The position numbers were made by a program, and so were the translations under genes. This document shows, in pieces, positions 15,749 through 23,229 of a stretch of 27,853 bases of DNA. Numbering within the stretch: the stretch's first letter is position 1; each line of letters starts with the position of its first letter. The DNA is from Gammaproteobacteria bacterium (lineage in GTDB: Bacteria > Pseudomonadota > Gammaproteobacteria > Chromatiales > Chromatiaceae), in NCBI GenBank assembly GCA_013041975.1, contig JABDQZ010000168.1, positions 1-27,853 on the forward strand. The letters run 5' to 3'. The notes below the pieces were generated by a model. The model ran no database searches and was not told the DNA's origin. It saw only the letters and a list, made by a program, of their open reading frames with translations.

Positions 15749-15946
15749 ATGACTTCTGAATCTTCCATCAAACCTCTGAGTACTTCAGATATTTCCCGGC
15801 CCTCTACCGGTTTTACCCAGTATTGCATGGAGGAACTGGAACGCCGTCGCAATTCCGGTGAGAAATTCGATGAAGCCGCCTTTATGGAAGCCATGGAACT
15901 GACCATTGCCAGACTGCAAACGCTGGAAGACGAGGAGCAGTTATGA
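15749..15946 (+). CDS. Small acidic protein of unknown function, coupled to the downstream ATPase
   Basis: This 65-residue protein has a serine/threonine-rich N-terminus (residues 1-25, with FTQYCMEELERRR following) and a helical acidic C-terminus, EAMELTIARLQTLEDEEQL. It has no signal peptide and no membrane segment. I do not recognise the family. Its reality is supported by position: it starts 22 bases after the exoribonuclease stop, has CAGGA a short distance upstream of the ATG, and its stop overlaps the start of the Rad50-like ATPase in an ATGA arrangement. The tight packing suggests it is made with the ATPase and may act as a subunit or regulator of it or of the nuclease. This is inference. 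Confidence 0.75.
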   Translation: MTSESSIKPLSTSDISRPSTGFTQYCMEELERRRNSGEKFDEAAFMEAMELTIARLQTLEDEEQL

Positions 15947-17904
15947 TTATTACCAGCATCAAGGCGGAAAACGTTCTTAAATACGAGGCGCTGAATCTTC
16001 CTGATTTGCCTGAAAAGGGTGTGATTGCCATCAGCGGCAAGAATGAATCCGGTAAAAGTACCATTGGAGAAACGGTCTGTTTTGCCCTGTTTGGAAGAAC
16101 CTTTTCGCTGTCTGAAAACGAACTGGACAAGGTGGTTCACTGGGATAGTGGCGGCTGTTCTGTTTCCATGACTTTCAGGGTTGGAAGCAGTGATCACTAC
16201 CGTATCGAACGCTTTCTCGATAAAGAAGGCACGCATAGCGCCAAGTTCAGCCGCCTCGGAGAAGAAGACTTGCCGATTGCCCGAGGAGTTGAAGGTGTGT
16301 CCGATGCACTGTTCATGGTGCTGGGTTATGACTACGATGAGTTTGTAGACTCTTTCTACCTGGCGCAGCGCGAGATCAAGGCACCACAGCCTAACAGCCA
16401 CACCGTTAAGGCGATGGCCGGTATTGCGGCACTGGAATTTGTGAATGAGCAGTTTGATGAGGAAATTGCTGAACAGGAAGACGTGGTTACCATGTCTCGC
16501 TTTCGTAGCGATGAAATTGATGCAGAACTGGACCAACTCGCCATAAAGGACGGTCATCTTAAAGCCCTTGAAGATGAACTTGGGCTGGTCAGGTCAGCCG
16601 AAGCGGAAAACAACGACAAGATTGAACAGTTGAAAGTTGATGTTGCTGCCTATCGAGATACCTTGCCGGATATCCAGGCTGCGCGTAACAGTATCGGTCG
16701 CAACAAACTGGCAAGGTTCTTTTTTTTATTGCTGGCGATTATTGCCGGTGGCATATGGGGAGCATTGACTCAGCAGCCTGATCACCAGCTGTCTCAACAA
16801 CTATTAGAGCAGATTACCACCCATCTTCCCAACTGGAATGAGCAACATCTGCAGGGAACCCTGTATCTGGCTGTCGCCATGGGTGTGTTGTTCCTGTTTG
16901 TACAGCTCAGGCTCTGGTCACTCAAGAGTCGCCTGAAAGACCTGATGCAGGTCGCCGAACGAACTGCGGAGACGATCAAGGCATCGCATCAACGAAATGT
17001 TGTCCTGGGTGATTCACTGTTAGATCGTAACGAAGATGAGGCTGATCCTGAAGAAATTGAAAGCGGACTTGAACCGAATGAGTTTTCCGAAATGCTGGAC
17101 CAGGTTGATGCCGAAAGTCCAGAAAATGAACAACAGACAGACACAGTTGAAAATACTGACGAAAATAACGTTACCCGGCCCAGCGATCAGGAAATCAGCA
17201 GAATATCTTCCAGAGTCGCAAATGCCAGTATCAATGGCTCCAATGTTGATGAGGTTACAGATCAGGAAATCAACTGGACACGTAACGAAGTGTCGCGTTT
17301 GCAGATCCTGGCTACAAACCTTGACCGTGCCATTTATGACGAAGAGCAGCGTCTCAAGCACGCGGGTCGATTAAATGATGAAAAACAGTCTCTGGCCGAG
17401 AAAATCCTGCATTCAGAAGCCCGCATCAGCACACGTAAGCTGGCCAATGAACTGTTGACTGGCGCCAACAAGCACATGTCGGCTCAGTTCAATAACGACG
17501 TGCGTGATCTGGTCAGCCGCACATTGCCTCTGTTTACCGAAGGGCGTTACGAGCACCTGCAGATTGACGAAAATATGGAAGTTTCGGTTTTCTCTGGTGA
17601 AAAGCGTGACTTCTTGGCTCTGGAGGAAGTCTCCAGTGGTACCCAGCGTCAGATCATGCTGGCTTTACGTCTGGCATTGTCGCAGGAACTGGTGAACCGT
17701 TCCGTTGAGGGTGAGCAATTCGTGTTTCTTGACGAGCCTTTTGCTTTCTTTGACGAGGCCCGCACCATCAACTCACTGAAAGTTCTGCCTGATCTGTCCG
17801 ATGAAATCAATCAGATTTTCGTTGTTGCACAGGAATTTCCGGCGGACAATATGACTGATTTTGAGCAGCATATTGAGTGTTTCAGGGAAGTGGAAACAAT
17901 CTAG
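15943..17904 (+). CDS. Rad50/SbcC-like ATPase with a transmembrane hairpin inside the coiled coil
   Basis: The 653-residue protein has an SMC/Rad50-type split ATPase head. Walker A is GKNESGKST (residues 32-40), the Q-loop region is DSFYLAQREI near 137-146, the ABC signature is VSSGTQRQ near 562-569 and Walker B is FVFLDEPF near 592-599. Between the halves lie a first coiled coil (about 165-250), two hydrophobic segments (about 258-276, LARFFFLLLAIIAGGIWGAL, and about 306-326), an acidic low-complexity stretch (about 360-440) and a second coil (about 440-515). There is no CxxC zinc hook; the membrane hairpin sits where the hook would be. Both heads should be cytoplasmic, with a periplasmic loop of about 30 residues. 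No SbcD/Mre11 nuclease is adjacent; the neighbours are an exoribonuclease and a 65-aa protein. The substrate, DNA or RNA, is not known. Confidence 0.9.
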   Translation: MIITSIKAENVLKYEALNLPDLPEKGVIAISGKNESGKSTIGETVCFALFGRTFSLSENELDKVVHWDSGGCSVSMTFRVGSSDHYRIERFLDKEGTHSAKFSRLGEEDLPIARGVEGVSDALFMVLGYDYDEFVDSFYLAQREIKAPQPNSHTVKAMAGIAALEFVNEQFDEEIAEQEDVVTMSRFRSDEIDAELDQLAIKDGHLKALEDELGLVRSAEAENNDKIEQLKVDVAAYRDTLPDIQAARNSIGRNKLARFFFLLLAIIAGGIWGALTQQPDHQLSQQLLEQITTHLPNWNEQHLQGTLYLAVAMGVLFLFVQLRLWSLKSRLKDLMQVAERTAETIKASHQRNVVLGDSLLDRNEDEADPEEIESGLEPNEFSEMLDQVDAESPENEQQTDTVENTDENNVTRPSDQEISRISSRVANASINGSNVDEVTDQEINWTRNEVSRLQILATNLDRAIYDEEQRLKHAGRLNDEKQSLAEKILHSEARISTRKLANELLTGANKHMSAQFNNDVRDLVSRTLPLFTEGRYEHLQIDENMEVSVFSGEKRDFLALEEVSSGTQRQIMLALRLALSQELVNRSVEGEQFVFLDEPFAFFDEARTINSLKVLPDLSDEINQIFVVAQEFPADNMTDFEQHIECFREVETI

Positions 17905-17922
17905 AGCAAGTAGCAAATCAGT

Positions 17923-19017
17923 ATGCCTTCCCAAAGACCGGTCATTAATAAATACCTAGAGATAGTGGTATGCAGTGCAATGCTTTGTGCGCTGTTGTTA
18001 TCTCCCTTTTCACAGGCTGCAGACAAGGTTTACCGCCTGAAACTGGCAGAAACCTGGCCAACTAATTATCCTATCCTTGGCGAAACCACAAAAAATATGG
18101 CGGCTCTGACTGAGAGCATGTCCAATGGCCGCTTGAAAATTACGATTGATTCCAGGAACAAACATAAAGCTCCTTTAGGTGTCTTCGATATGGTGAAGGC
18201 GGGGCAGTATGATATTGGCCACTCGGCATCCTATTACTGGAAAGGTAAAGATGCGAACACCCTCTATTTCACCACAATGCCGTTCGGTATGACCGCAGTG
18301 GAGCAGTATGGCTGGTTCTATCATGGTGACGGTCAAGCGTTGATGAACGAGGTTTATGCCAGACACAATATCCTCTCATTTCCCGGCGGAAATACTGGTG
18401 TGCAGATGGGCGGCTGGTTTCAGAAAGAGATCAACTCGCTTGAAGATGTGAAAGGGCTGAAAATCCGTATTCCCGGTTTTGCCGGAGAGATATGGTCAAA
18501 GCTGGGTGCCAAGCCCGTGAATATACCACCGGGCGATTTATATACTGCTCTGGAACGTCGCACCGTGGATGCTGTTGAGTGGGTTGGTCCTTCACTGGAT
18601 CTGCGTATGGGGTTTCATAAGATTGCTCCCTATTACTACACAGGTTGGCATGAACCCTCCAGTGAATTGCAGTTTATGGTAAATAAACAAAAGTTCGAGA
18701 AACTTCCAGCTGATCTTCAGCAGATTCTGAAAACAGCGATGCGCACTGCCGCCTATGATATGTATATCCAATCGCACCATGCCTCTGCCGAAAACTGGGA
18801 TAGCATGAAGAAAGAGTTTCCCAATATTCAGGTGAAAACCTTCCCCGAAGAGGTTATGACGGCGATGCGCAGAGCCAATGATGAGCTACTGGCTGAATAT
18901 GCTGCAAAAGATCCACTGGCTAAACGCATTCAGGAGTCGCAACTTGAGTACCAGGAAAAAAGTCGAGCCTGGACCGATATTGCAGATAAGGCTTATCTCA
19001 ATAGTTTGTTTAAGTAG
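17923..19017 (+). CDS. TRAP transporter solute-binding protein, DctP/TakP-like
   Basis: This 364-residue precursor has a signal peptide: a basic N-terminus, a hydrophobic core at about residues 13-28 and a likely cleavage after SQA or SQAA (residues 32/33). The mature protein has the DctP-type fold: LAETWPTNYPILGETTKNMA at its start, KGLKIRIPGFAGEIWSKLG with the arginine that usually binds the substrate carboxylate, and ERRTVDAVEWVGPSLD. EWVGP is typical of the TakP branch, whose characterised member binds 2-oxoacids. It would deliver a carboxylated substrate in the periplasm to a DctQM permease, but no such permease genes are adjacent, so it is an orphan here. It starts 18 bases after the ATPase gene; a functional link to that gene is doubtful. 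Confidence 0.92.
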   Translation: MPSQRPVINKYLEIVVCSAMLCALLLSPFSQAADKVYRLKLAETWPTNYPILGETTKNMAALTESMSNGRLKITIDSRNKHKAPLGVFDMVKAGQYDIGHSASYYWKGKDANTLYFTTMPFGMTAVEQYGWFYHGDGQALMNEVYARHNILSFPGGNTGVQMGGWFQKEINSLEDVKGLKIRIPGFAGEIWSKLGAKPVNIPPGDLYTALERRTVDAVEWVGPSLDLRMGFHKIAPYYYTGWHEPSSELQFMVNKQKFEKLPADLQQILKTAMRTAAYDMYIQSHHASAENWDSMKKEFPNIQVKTFPEEVMTAMRRANDELLAEYAAKDPLAKRIQESQLEYQEKSRAWTDIADKAYLNSLFK

Positions 19018-19081
19018 CTCTGTTTGTGATCCGCTGTCTCAGCTTGATTTATACACTGATAAAAACTTTCTATCTTTTAAG

Positions 19082-19106
19082 GGTCTTGAATTCTAATTTC
19101 AAGCCC
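19082..19106. repeat. Imperfect inverted repeat upstream of htpG
   Basis: GG-T-CTTGAA (from 19082) and TTCAAG-CC (to 19105/19106) form an inverted repeat with a short AT-rich centre. There is no run of T after it, so a simple terminator for the TRAP gene is unlikely. It overlaps the proposed heat-shock promoter. Confidence 0.4.
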
Positions 19107-19111
19107 ACAAA
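19085..19111 (+). promoter_or_regulatory. Possible sigma32 heat-shock promoter of htpG
   Basis: CTTGAA (19085-19090) is followed after 13 bases by CCCACAAA (19104-19111). This approximates the sigma32 pattern CTTGAA, a spacer of about 13 and CCCCATNT; the -35 part fits well and the -10 part only partly. HtpG is a classical sigma32-controlled chaperone, which supports the reading. The htpG start is about 50 bases downstream. Confidence 0.42.
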
Positions 19112-19145
19112 TTGTGTACTTTCACTCATTCCACCATCTGTCCAC

Positions 19146-19150
19146 AGGAG
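19146..19150 (+). promoter_or_regulatory. Ribosome binding site that decides the htpG start
   Basis: AGGAG precedes the ATG at 19162 by 11 bases. The upstream in-frame ATG at 19114 has no comparable site and adds 16 residues foreign to the family. Confidence 0.6.
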
Positions 19151-19161
19151 ACAATCAACCA

Positions 19162-21084
19162 ATGACTGTTGAGGCTCAAAAAGAAACACTGGAATTCCAG
19201 GCAGAAGTCAGCCAGGTACTTAACCTGGTGATTCGTTCACTTTACTCCAACAAGGAAATTTTCCTTCGCGAACTGATCTCAAACGCATCCGATGCGGCTG
19301 AAAAACTGCGTTTTGAAGCACTAAGCGATGACGGTCTCTACGAAGATGATGCCGACCTGAGAATCCGTATTTCAGTTGATGAAGAAGCAGGAACGGTCAC
19401 TATTGATGATAACGGTATCGGTATGAGCCGCCAGGAAGTGGGCGAAACCATTGGTACCATCGCCAGTTCAGGCACGAAAAAATTCCTCGAAAAAATGACC
19501 GGTGATCAGAGCCAGGACAGCCAGTTGATAGGTCAGTTTGGGGTCGGTTTTTATTCAGCCTTTATCGTTGCTGATAAAGTCACCCTGATTACACGCCGTG
19601 CAGGTCTTGGGCCCGAACATGGCGTCAAGTGGGTATCAACAGGTGAAGGCAGCTATACCGTCGAAAATGTTGACTCGCCAAAACGTGGCACCCGAATTAC
19701 CCTGCACTTAGGAGAAGAAGACAAGGAATTCCTGCAGTCTTACCGTCTGCGTAGCATTATCAGCAAGTTCTCAGACCACGTCGCCATGCCGATTGAAATG
19801 CTGGAAGAAATTCCGCCGGCTATGGATGAAGAGGGCGAAGAGAAAAAAGAAGAAAAAACACCGGAATGGGAAAAGGTTAATAAAGGCACTGCACTGTGGA
19901 TGCGCAACAAGTCTGAAATTTCTGCAGAAGAATACAATGAGTTTTACAAATCAGTCGGTCATGACTTTGAAGATCCATTGCTGCATGTTCATAACCGCGT
20001 TGAAGGCAAAAACGAATACTCTTCATTGCTGTTTGTCCCGTCCCGAGCTCCATTCGATATGTGGGATCGTGAACAGAAGCATGGTGTAAAACTCTATGTG
20101 CGTCGTGTATTCATCATGGATGAAGCCGACAAACTGATGCCGCATTACCTGCGTTTCGTTAAGGGTGTAGTCGATTCTGATGACCTGCCGCTGAACGTTT
20201 CGCGAGAAATCCTGCAGCACGACAAGAAAATCGATTCTATCCGTTCAGCTAACGTCAAACGTATACTGGATGCGCTTGAAAAACTGGCGAACAAAGATGA
20301 AGAAAAATATCAGACATTCTGGAAAGAGTTTGGTCGTGTACTGAAAGAAGGCCCTGCCGAAGACATCGCCAACAAGGATAAAATTGGTGGCCTGCTGCGA
20401 TTTGCCACCACTAAATCTGAAGGCAATGAAGAAACGGTTTCACTTGATCAGTACATCGAAAACATGGCTGAGAAACAGGAAAAAATCTACTACATTACCG
20501 GTGATACCCTGGCTTCTGCCAAAAACAGCCCACACCTGGAGATCTTCAAAAAGAAAGACATTGAAGTCCTGTTGCTGACGGACCGTGTGGATGAATGGCT
20601 GGTTTCTCATCTGACCGACTACAAGGACAAGCACTTGCAATCCATCGCCAAAGGCCAGCTTGACCTGGGTGAGTTGGAAGACAAGGAAGAAAAGGAACAG
20701 CTTGAAAAGGTTGCTGAAGAGAACAAAAGCCTGATCGAACGAATCACCGAATCACTGGGTGATGCTGTGAAGGAAGTTCGTGTCAGTTCCCGATTGACTG
20801 AGTCTCCAGCCTGTCTGGTAGTTGGTGATTATGACATGAGCCAGAATATGGCACGTGTTCTCAAACAGATTGGCCAGGATGCGCCTATGCCGACTCCAAT
20901 CATGGAAATCAATGTTGAGCATCCATTGCTGGCTCGCATGGACAGCGAGGCGGATGAAGATCGTTTCAAGGATATGGCCAAGCTGGTGTTTGATCAGGCG
21001 CTGTTGGCTGAAGGTGGCCAGCTTGAAGATCCCGCGGGTTTTGTTCACAACATGAATAAACTGATGCTGGACATGGCAGGGTAA
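19162..21084 (+). CDS. htpG: Chaperone HtpG (bacterial Hsp90)
   Basis: The product is 640 residues from the chosen ATG, slightly longer than E. coli HtpG (624). The GHKL ATPase domain shows SNKEIFLRELISNASDA, DNGIGMSRQEVGETIGTIA and IGQFGVGFYSAFIVADKV. A highly charged linker (MDEEGEEKKEEKTPEWEKV, about residues 230-250) joins it to the middle domain, with VVDSDDLPLNVSREILQ farther on. The C-terminal dimerisation domain includes SRLTESPACLVV. HtpG is an ATP-dependent cytosolic chaperone that works late in folding together with DnaK. ATG 19162 is chosen because MTVEAQKETLEFQAEVSQ matches the family start. A possible sigma32 promoter lies just upstream, and adk follows after 74 bases, as in E. 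coli. Confidence 0.98.
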   Translation: MTVEAQKETLEFQAEVSQVLNLVIRSLYSNKEIFLRELISNASDAAEKLRFEALSDDGLYEDDADLRIRISVDEEAGTVTIDDNGIGMSRQEVGETIGTIASSGTKKFLEKMTGDQSQDSQLIGQFGVGFYSAFIVADKVTLITRRAGLGPEHGVKWVSTGEGSYTVENVDSPKRGTRITLHLGEEDKEFLQSYRLRSIISKFSDHVAMPIEMLEEIPPAMDEEGEEKKEEKTPEWEKVNKGTALWMRNKSEISAEEYNEFYKSVGHDFEDPLLHVHNRVEGKNEYSSLLFVPSRAPFDMWDREQKHGVKLYVRRVFIMDEADKLMPHYLRFVKGVVDSDDLPLNVSREILQHDKKIDSIRSANVKRILDALEKLANKDEEKYQTFWKEFGRVLKEGPAEDIANKDKIGGLLRFATTKSEGNEETVSLDQYIENMAEKQEKIYYITGDTLASAKNSPHLEIFKKKDIEVLLLTDRVDEWLVSHLTDYKDKHLQSIAKGQLDLGELEDKEEKEQLEKVAEENKSLIERITESLGDAVKEVRVSSRLTESPACLVVGDYDMSQNMARVLKQIGQDAPMPTPIMEINVEHPLLARMDSEADEDRFKDMAKLVFDQALLAEGGQLEDPAGFVHNMNKLMLDMAG

Positions 21085-21158
21085 ATGTCAATTGGTTTCA
21101 ATACGAGAGTATGGCAAACTGAAAAATTCGAAGTATAGAAAAGCAAAGGTAGGAAATT

Positions 21159-21803
21159 ATGAAAGTCATTCTGTTAGGCGGCCCAGGTGCCGGTAAAGGC
21201 ACACAAGCAGGTTTTATCAAAGATAAATACAATATCCCGCAAATCTCCACTGGCGACATGTTGCGTGCTCACGTGAAAGCCGGTAGTGAACTCGGTTTAG
21301 CTGCCAAGAAAATCATGGATGAGGGCGGTCTGGTTTCTGACGATATCATCATGGGCATGGTCAAGGAACGCATTAAGGATGATGATTGCGCCAACGGTTA
21401 CCTGTTCGATGGTTTCCCACGTACCATTCCACAGGCAGATGCATTGAAAGAAGCCGGTGTGCCTGTTGATGCCGTGGTTGAAATCGATGTAGCCGATGAA
21501 GAAATCATCAAACGTATGTCAGGCCGCCGTGTGCATCTGGCATCGGGCAGAACCTACCATGTTGTATTCAATCCACCTGCAGAAGAAGGCAAGGATGATG
21601 TTACTGGCGAGCCACTGATCCAGCGTGATGACGATCAGGAAGAAACCGTCAAAGAGCGCCTCAAGGTTTATCATGATCAGACAGAACCTTTGGTCGACTT
21701 CTACAGCAAGGAAGCCGATGCTGGTAACTGCAAATACGTCAAAATCAATGGTATCGGAAGCGTAGACGATATCCGTGACCAGATTTTCAATGGTTTGGGT
21801 TAA
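21159..21803 (+). CDS. adk: Adenylate kinase
   Basis: The 214-residue product has exactly the E. coli Adk length. The P-loop GGPGAGKGT covers residues 7-15, and the AMP-binding region includes STGDMLRA and FDGFPRTIPQADAL. The long LID, beginning GRRVHLASGRTYH, has no zinc-binding cysteines, the typical Gram-negative form. The enzyme interconverts ATP + AMP and two ADP in the cytoplasm and is essential for nucleotide balance. It lies 74 bases after htpG. A good Shine-Dalgarno (AGGAAA, 21151-21156) precedes the ATG closely. A strong intrinsic terminator follows, so the transcription unit probably ends here. Confidence 0.98.
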   Translation: MKVILLGGPGAGKGTQAGFIKDKYNIPQISTGDMLRAHVKAGSELGLAAKKIMDEGGLVSDDIIMGMVKERIKDDDCANGYLFDGFPRTIPQADALKEAGVPVDAVVEIDVADEEIIKRMSGRRVHLASGRTYHVVFNPPAEEGKDDVTGEPLIQRDDDQEETVKERLKVYHDQTEPLVDFYSKEADAGNCKYVKINGIGSVDDIRDQIFNGLG

Positions 21804-21862
21804 GTAAACACATTGAAAATGGTGACACAACCGCGTGTCACGGGTAATATCAACTAAAAGTT

Positions 21863-21892
21863 AAAGAGCCCTGCCAACAGGGCTCTTTTTTT
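21863..21892 (+). terminator. Rho-independent terminator after adk
   Basis: The stem AGAGCCCTG / CAGGGCTCT has nine perfect pairs (extending with A-T pairs), a CCAA loop (21874-21877) and a run of T residues to 21892. It separates adk from the thioredoxin gene. Confidence 0.95.
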
Positions 21893-21904
21893 CTGACTCA
21901 AATC

Positions 21905-21912
21905 AAAGGTGA
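21905..21912 (+). promoter_or_regulatory. Ribosome binding site that decides the GTG start of the thioredoxin gene
   Basis: AAAGGTGA lies five bases before GTG at 21918. The alternative GTG at 21909 is inside this site and cannot use it. Confidence 0.6.
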
Positions 21913-21917
21913 TTAAT

Positions 21918-22289
21918 GTGGCTGTTGTAGATTTAACAGATGACAATTTTGAACAAACAGTAACTGAAAACGGTTTCGTAATCGTGGATTTCTGGGCAGA
22001 ATGGTGTGGCCCATGCAAGTCATTTGCACCCACTTATACAAAAGTCTCTGAAGACCATACTGATATTGTTTTCGCCAAGGTGAATACTGAAGAACAGCAG
22101 CAGGTTGCAGCGCATTTCCAGATTCGCTCTATTCCAACCCTGATGATTTTCCGTGACCAGATCATTATCTTCAGCCAGGCAGGTGCCTTGCCTGAAGGTT
22201 CGTTCCGTGAACTGATTCAGAAAGCCAGTGAACTGGATATGGACGAAGTTCGTAAACAAATTGAAGCAGAGCAAGCCGGAAACGCCTGA
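21918..22289 (+). CDS. Thioredoxin
   Basis: From a GTG start the product has 123 residues. The thioredoxin fold is complete: VIVDFWAEWCGPCKSFAPTY with the CGPC active site at residues 30-33, and the cis-proline in RSIPTLMIF (Pro73). Compared with E. coli TrxA (109 residues) the C-terminus has a short extra acidic tail (DMDEVRKQIEAEQAGNA), so this is a thioredoxin homologue rather than certainly the main TrxA. It reduces disulfides in the cytoplasm; no signal peptide is present. An earlier GTG (21909) is rejected because it lies within the Shine-Dalgarno sequence. It follows the adk terminator and would need its own promoter in the short AT-rich stretch between, which I could not define. Confidence 0.93.
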   Translation: MAVVDLTDDNFEQTVTENGFVIVDFWAEWCGPCKSFAPTYTKVSEDHTDIVFAKVNTEEQQQVAAHFQIRSIPTLMIFRDQIIIFSQAGALPEGSFRELIQKASELDMDEVRKQIEAEQAGNA

Positions 22290-22449
22290 TTGTGCTTTTT
22301 GTGGCTGCTCAACCCCTATTTTGCGGGGAGCCAGTAGCCAATATTTGTCTTTAGCAACTCTGCTCATGCGGCTCCTGCCTTCAACTTTGTACGCAGCTAA
22401 TTTGAATGGCTTTAGCTGGTGTCTGGGTCTTAGACCGGATGCAGGAGTA
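22290..22449. other. Stretch of doubtful coding status between the thioredoxin and protease genes
   Basis: The frame of the protease is open through this stretch, but the translated residues (for example LATLLMRLLPSTLY, and LGLRPDAGV) do not look like part of a signal peptide or protease. It contains short inverted repeats: CTCCTGC (22373-22379) with GCAGGAG (22441-22447), and GCAGCTAA with TTTAGCTG between them. It may be an intergenic structured element or a repeat; I cannot tell which. Confidence 0.4.
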
Positions 22450-23205
22450 TTGCCGGTTTCCAGGTTTATTACCCTTCTCTTATTTTGCATTCTTTGTTTC
22501 AGTAACGTACTTTCGGCCAAAAATTTGCCTGACATCATTAGTCAGATAAAGCCTTCGATTGTTGCCGTAGGCACATTCCAGAAAACCCGCAATCCTCAAT
22601 ACATTTTTAAAGGCACAGGTTTTATTGCTGGAAACGGCAAGCAGGTTATCACCAACAGTCATTTGATTCCTTCAAAACTTGATCATGAGAATCGAGAAGT
22701 GCTTGCGGTTTTTTCCGGTGAGGGCAAACGATTTAAGGTTCTTCCTGCTGTTCTGATAAAAAGAGATAAGGTCCATGATCTGGCGCTGCTCGAGATTCAG
22801 TCTTCCTTGCCAGCTCTTAACCTTGGGACTGACCGTAAACTGGTTGATGGTTCAGACATAGCCATAACCGGTTTTCCGCTTGGAATGGTGCTGGGGCTTT
22901 ACCCAGTTACGCATAAAGGGATCATTGCTGCCAGTGTGCCCTTGGTTATTCCTCCAGCGCAGCAGAAAAACCTGACAACCGATATGATCAGGGCGCTTCG
23001 AAACCCTTTCAGAGTTTATCAGCTTGATATTACAGCCTATCCTGGCAATAGTGGCAGTCCAGTATATGATCTCGGCAGTGGACAAGTGGTGGCTGTGATT
23101 AATTCCGGTTATGTGAAGGGCAAAAAGGAAACAGCATTATCAACCCCGAGTGGAATTACCTACGCTATTCCGGTGAAATTTGTAAAGCAATTATTGGCCC
23201 AATAA
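22366..23205 (+). CDS. Trypsin-like serine protease (DegP/S1C-like catalytic domain), exported
   Basis: The catalytic domain is clear: His in VITNSHLIPS, Asp in VHDLALLEI and the nucleophilic Ser in AYPGNSGSPVYD form the chymotrypsin-fold triad, in the order and context of the DegP/HtrA group. No PDZ domain follows; the protein ends shortly after the catalytic domain. A hydrophobic segment, RFITLLLFCILCFSNVLSAK, looks like a signal peptide. The start is unsure. ATG 22366 gives 279 residues but an unusually long region before the signal core. TTG 22450 gives 251 residues with a compact signal peptide, but its AGGAG lies only two bases upstream. The frame even extends back into the thioredoxin gene. 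Likely periplasmic; substrate unknown. It converges with the phosphopantetheinyl transferase gene. Confidence 0.85.
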   Translation: MRLLPSTLYAANLNGFSWCLGLRPDAGVLPVSRFITLLLFCILCFSNVLSAKNLPDIISQIKPSIVAVGTFQKTRNPQYIFKGTGFIAGNGKQVITNSHLIPSKLDHENREVLAVFSGEGKRFKVLPAVLIKRDKVHDLALLEIQSSLPALNLGTDRKLVDGSDIAITGFPLGMVLGLYPVTHKGIIAASVPLVIPPAQQKNLTTDMIRALRNPFRVYQLDITAYPGNSGSPVYDLGSGQVVAVINSGYVKGKKETALSTPSGITYAIPVKFVKQLLAQ

Positions 23206-23229
23206 ACAGACGTTTATTTGAGTGTCGAT

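Noticed and set aside
15478..16557. Long open frame on the minus strand (359 codons) across the end of the exoribonuclease gene and the start of the ATPase
   Set aside because: It is antisense to two well-supported genes, its translation has no recognisable domain, and it has no start context. It is a shadow of the plus-strand coding bias.
19114..19161. Extended htpG start at ATG 19114
   Set aside because: No ribosome binding site, non-family residues, and it would overlap the proposed promoter region.
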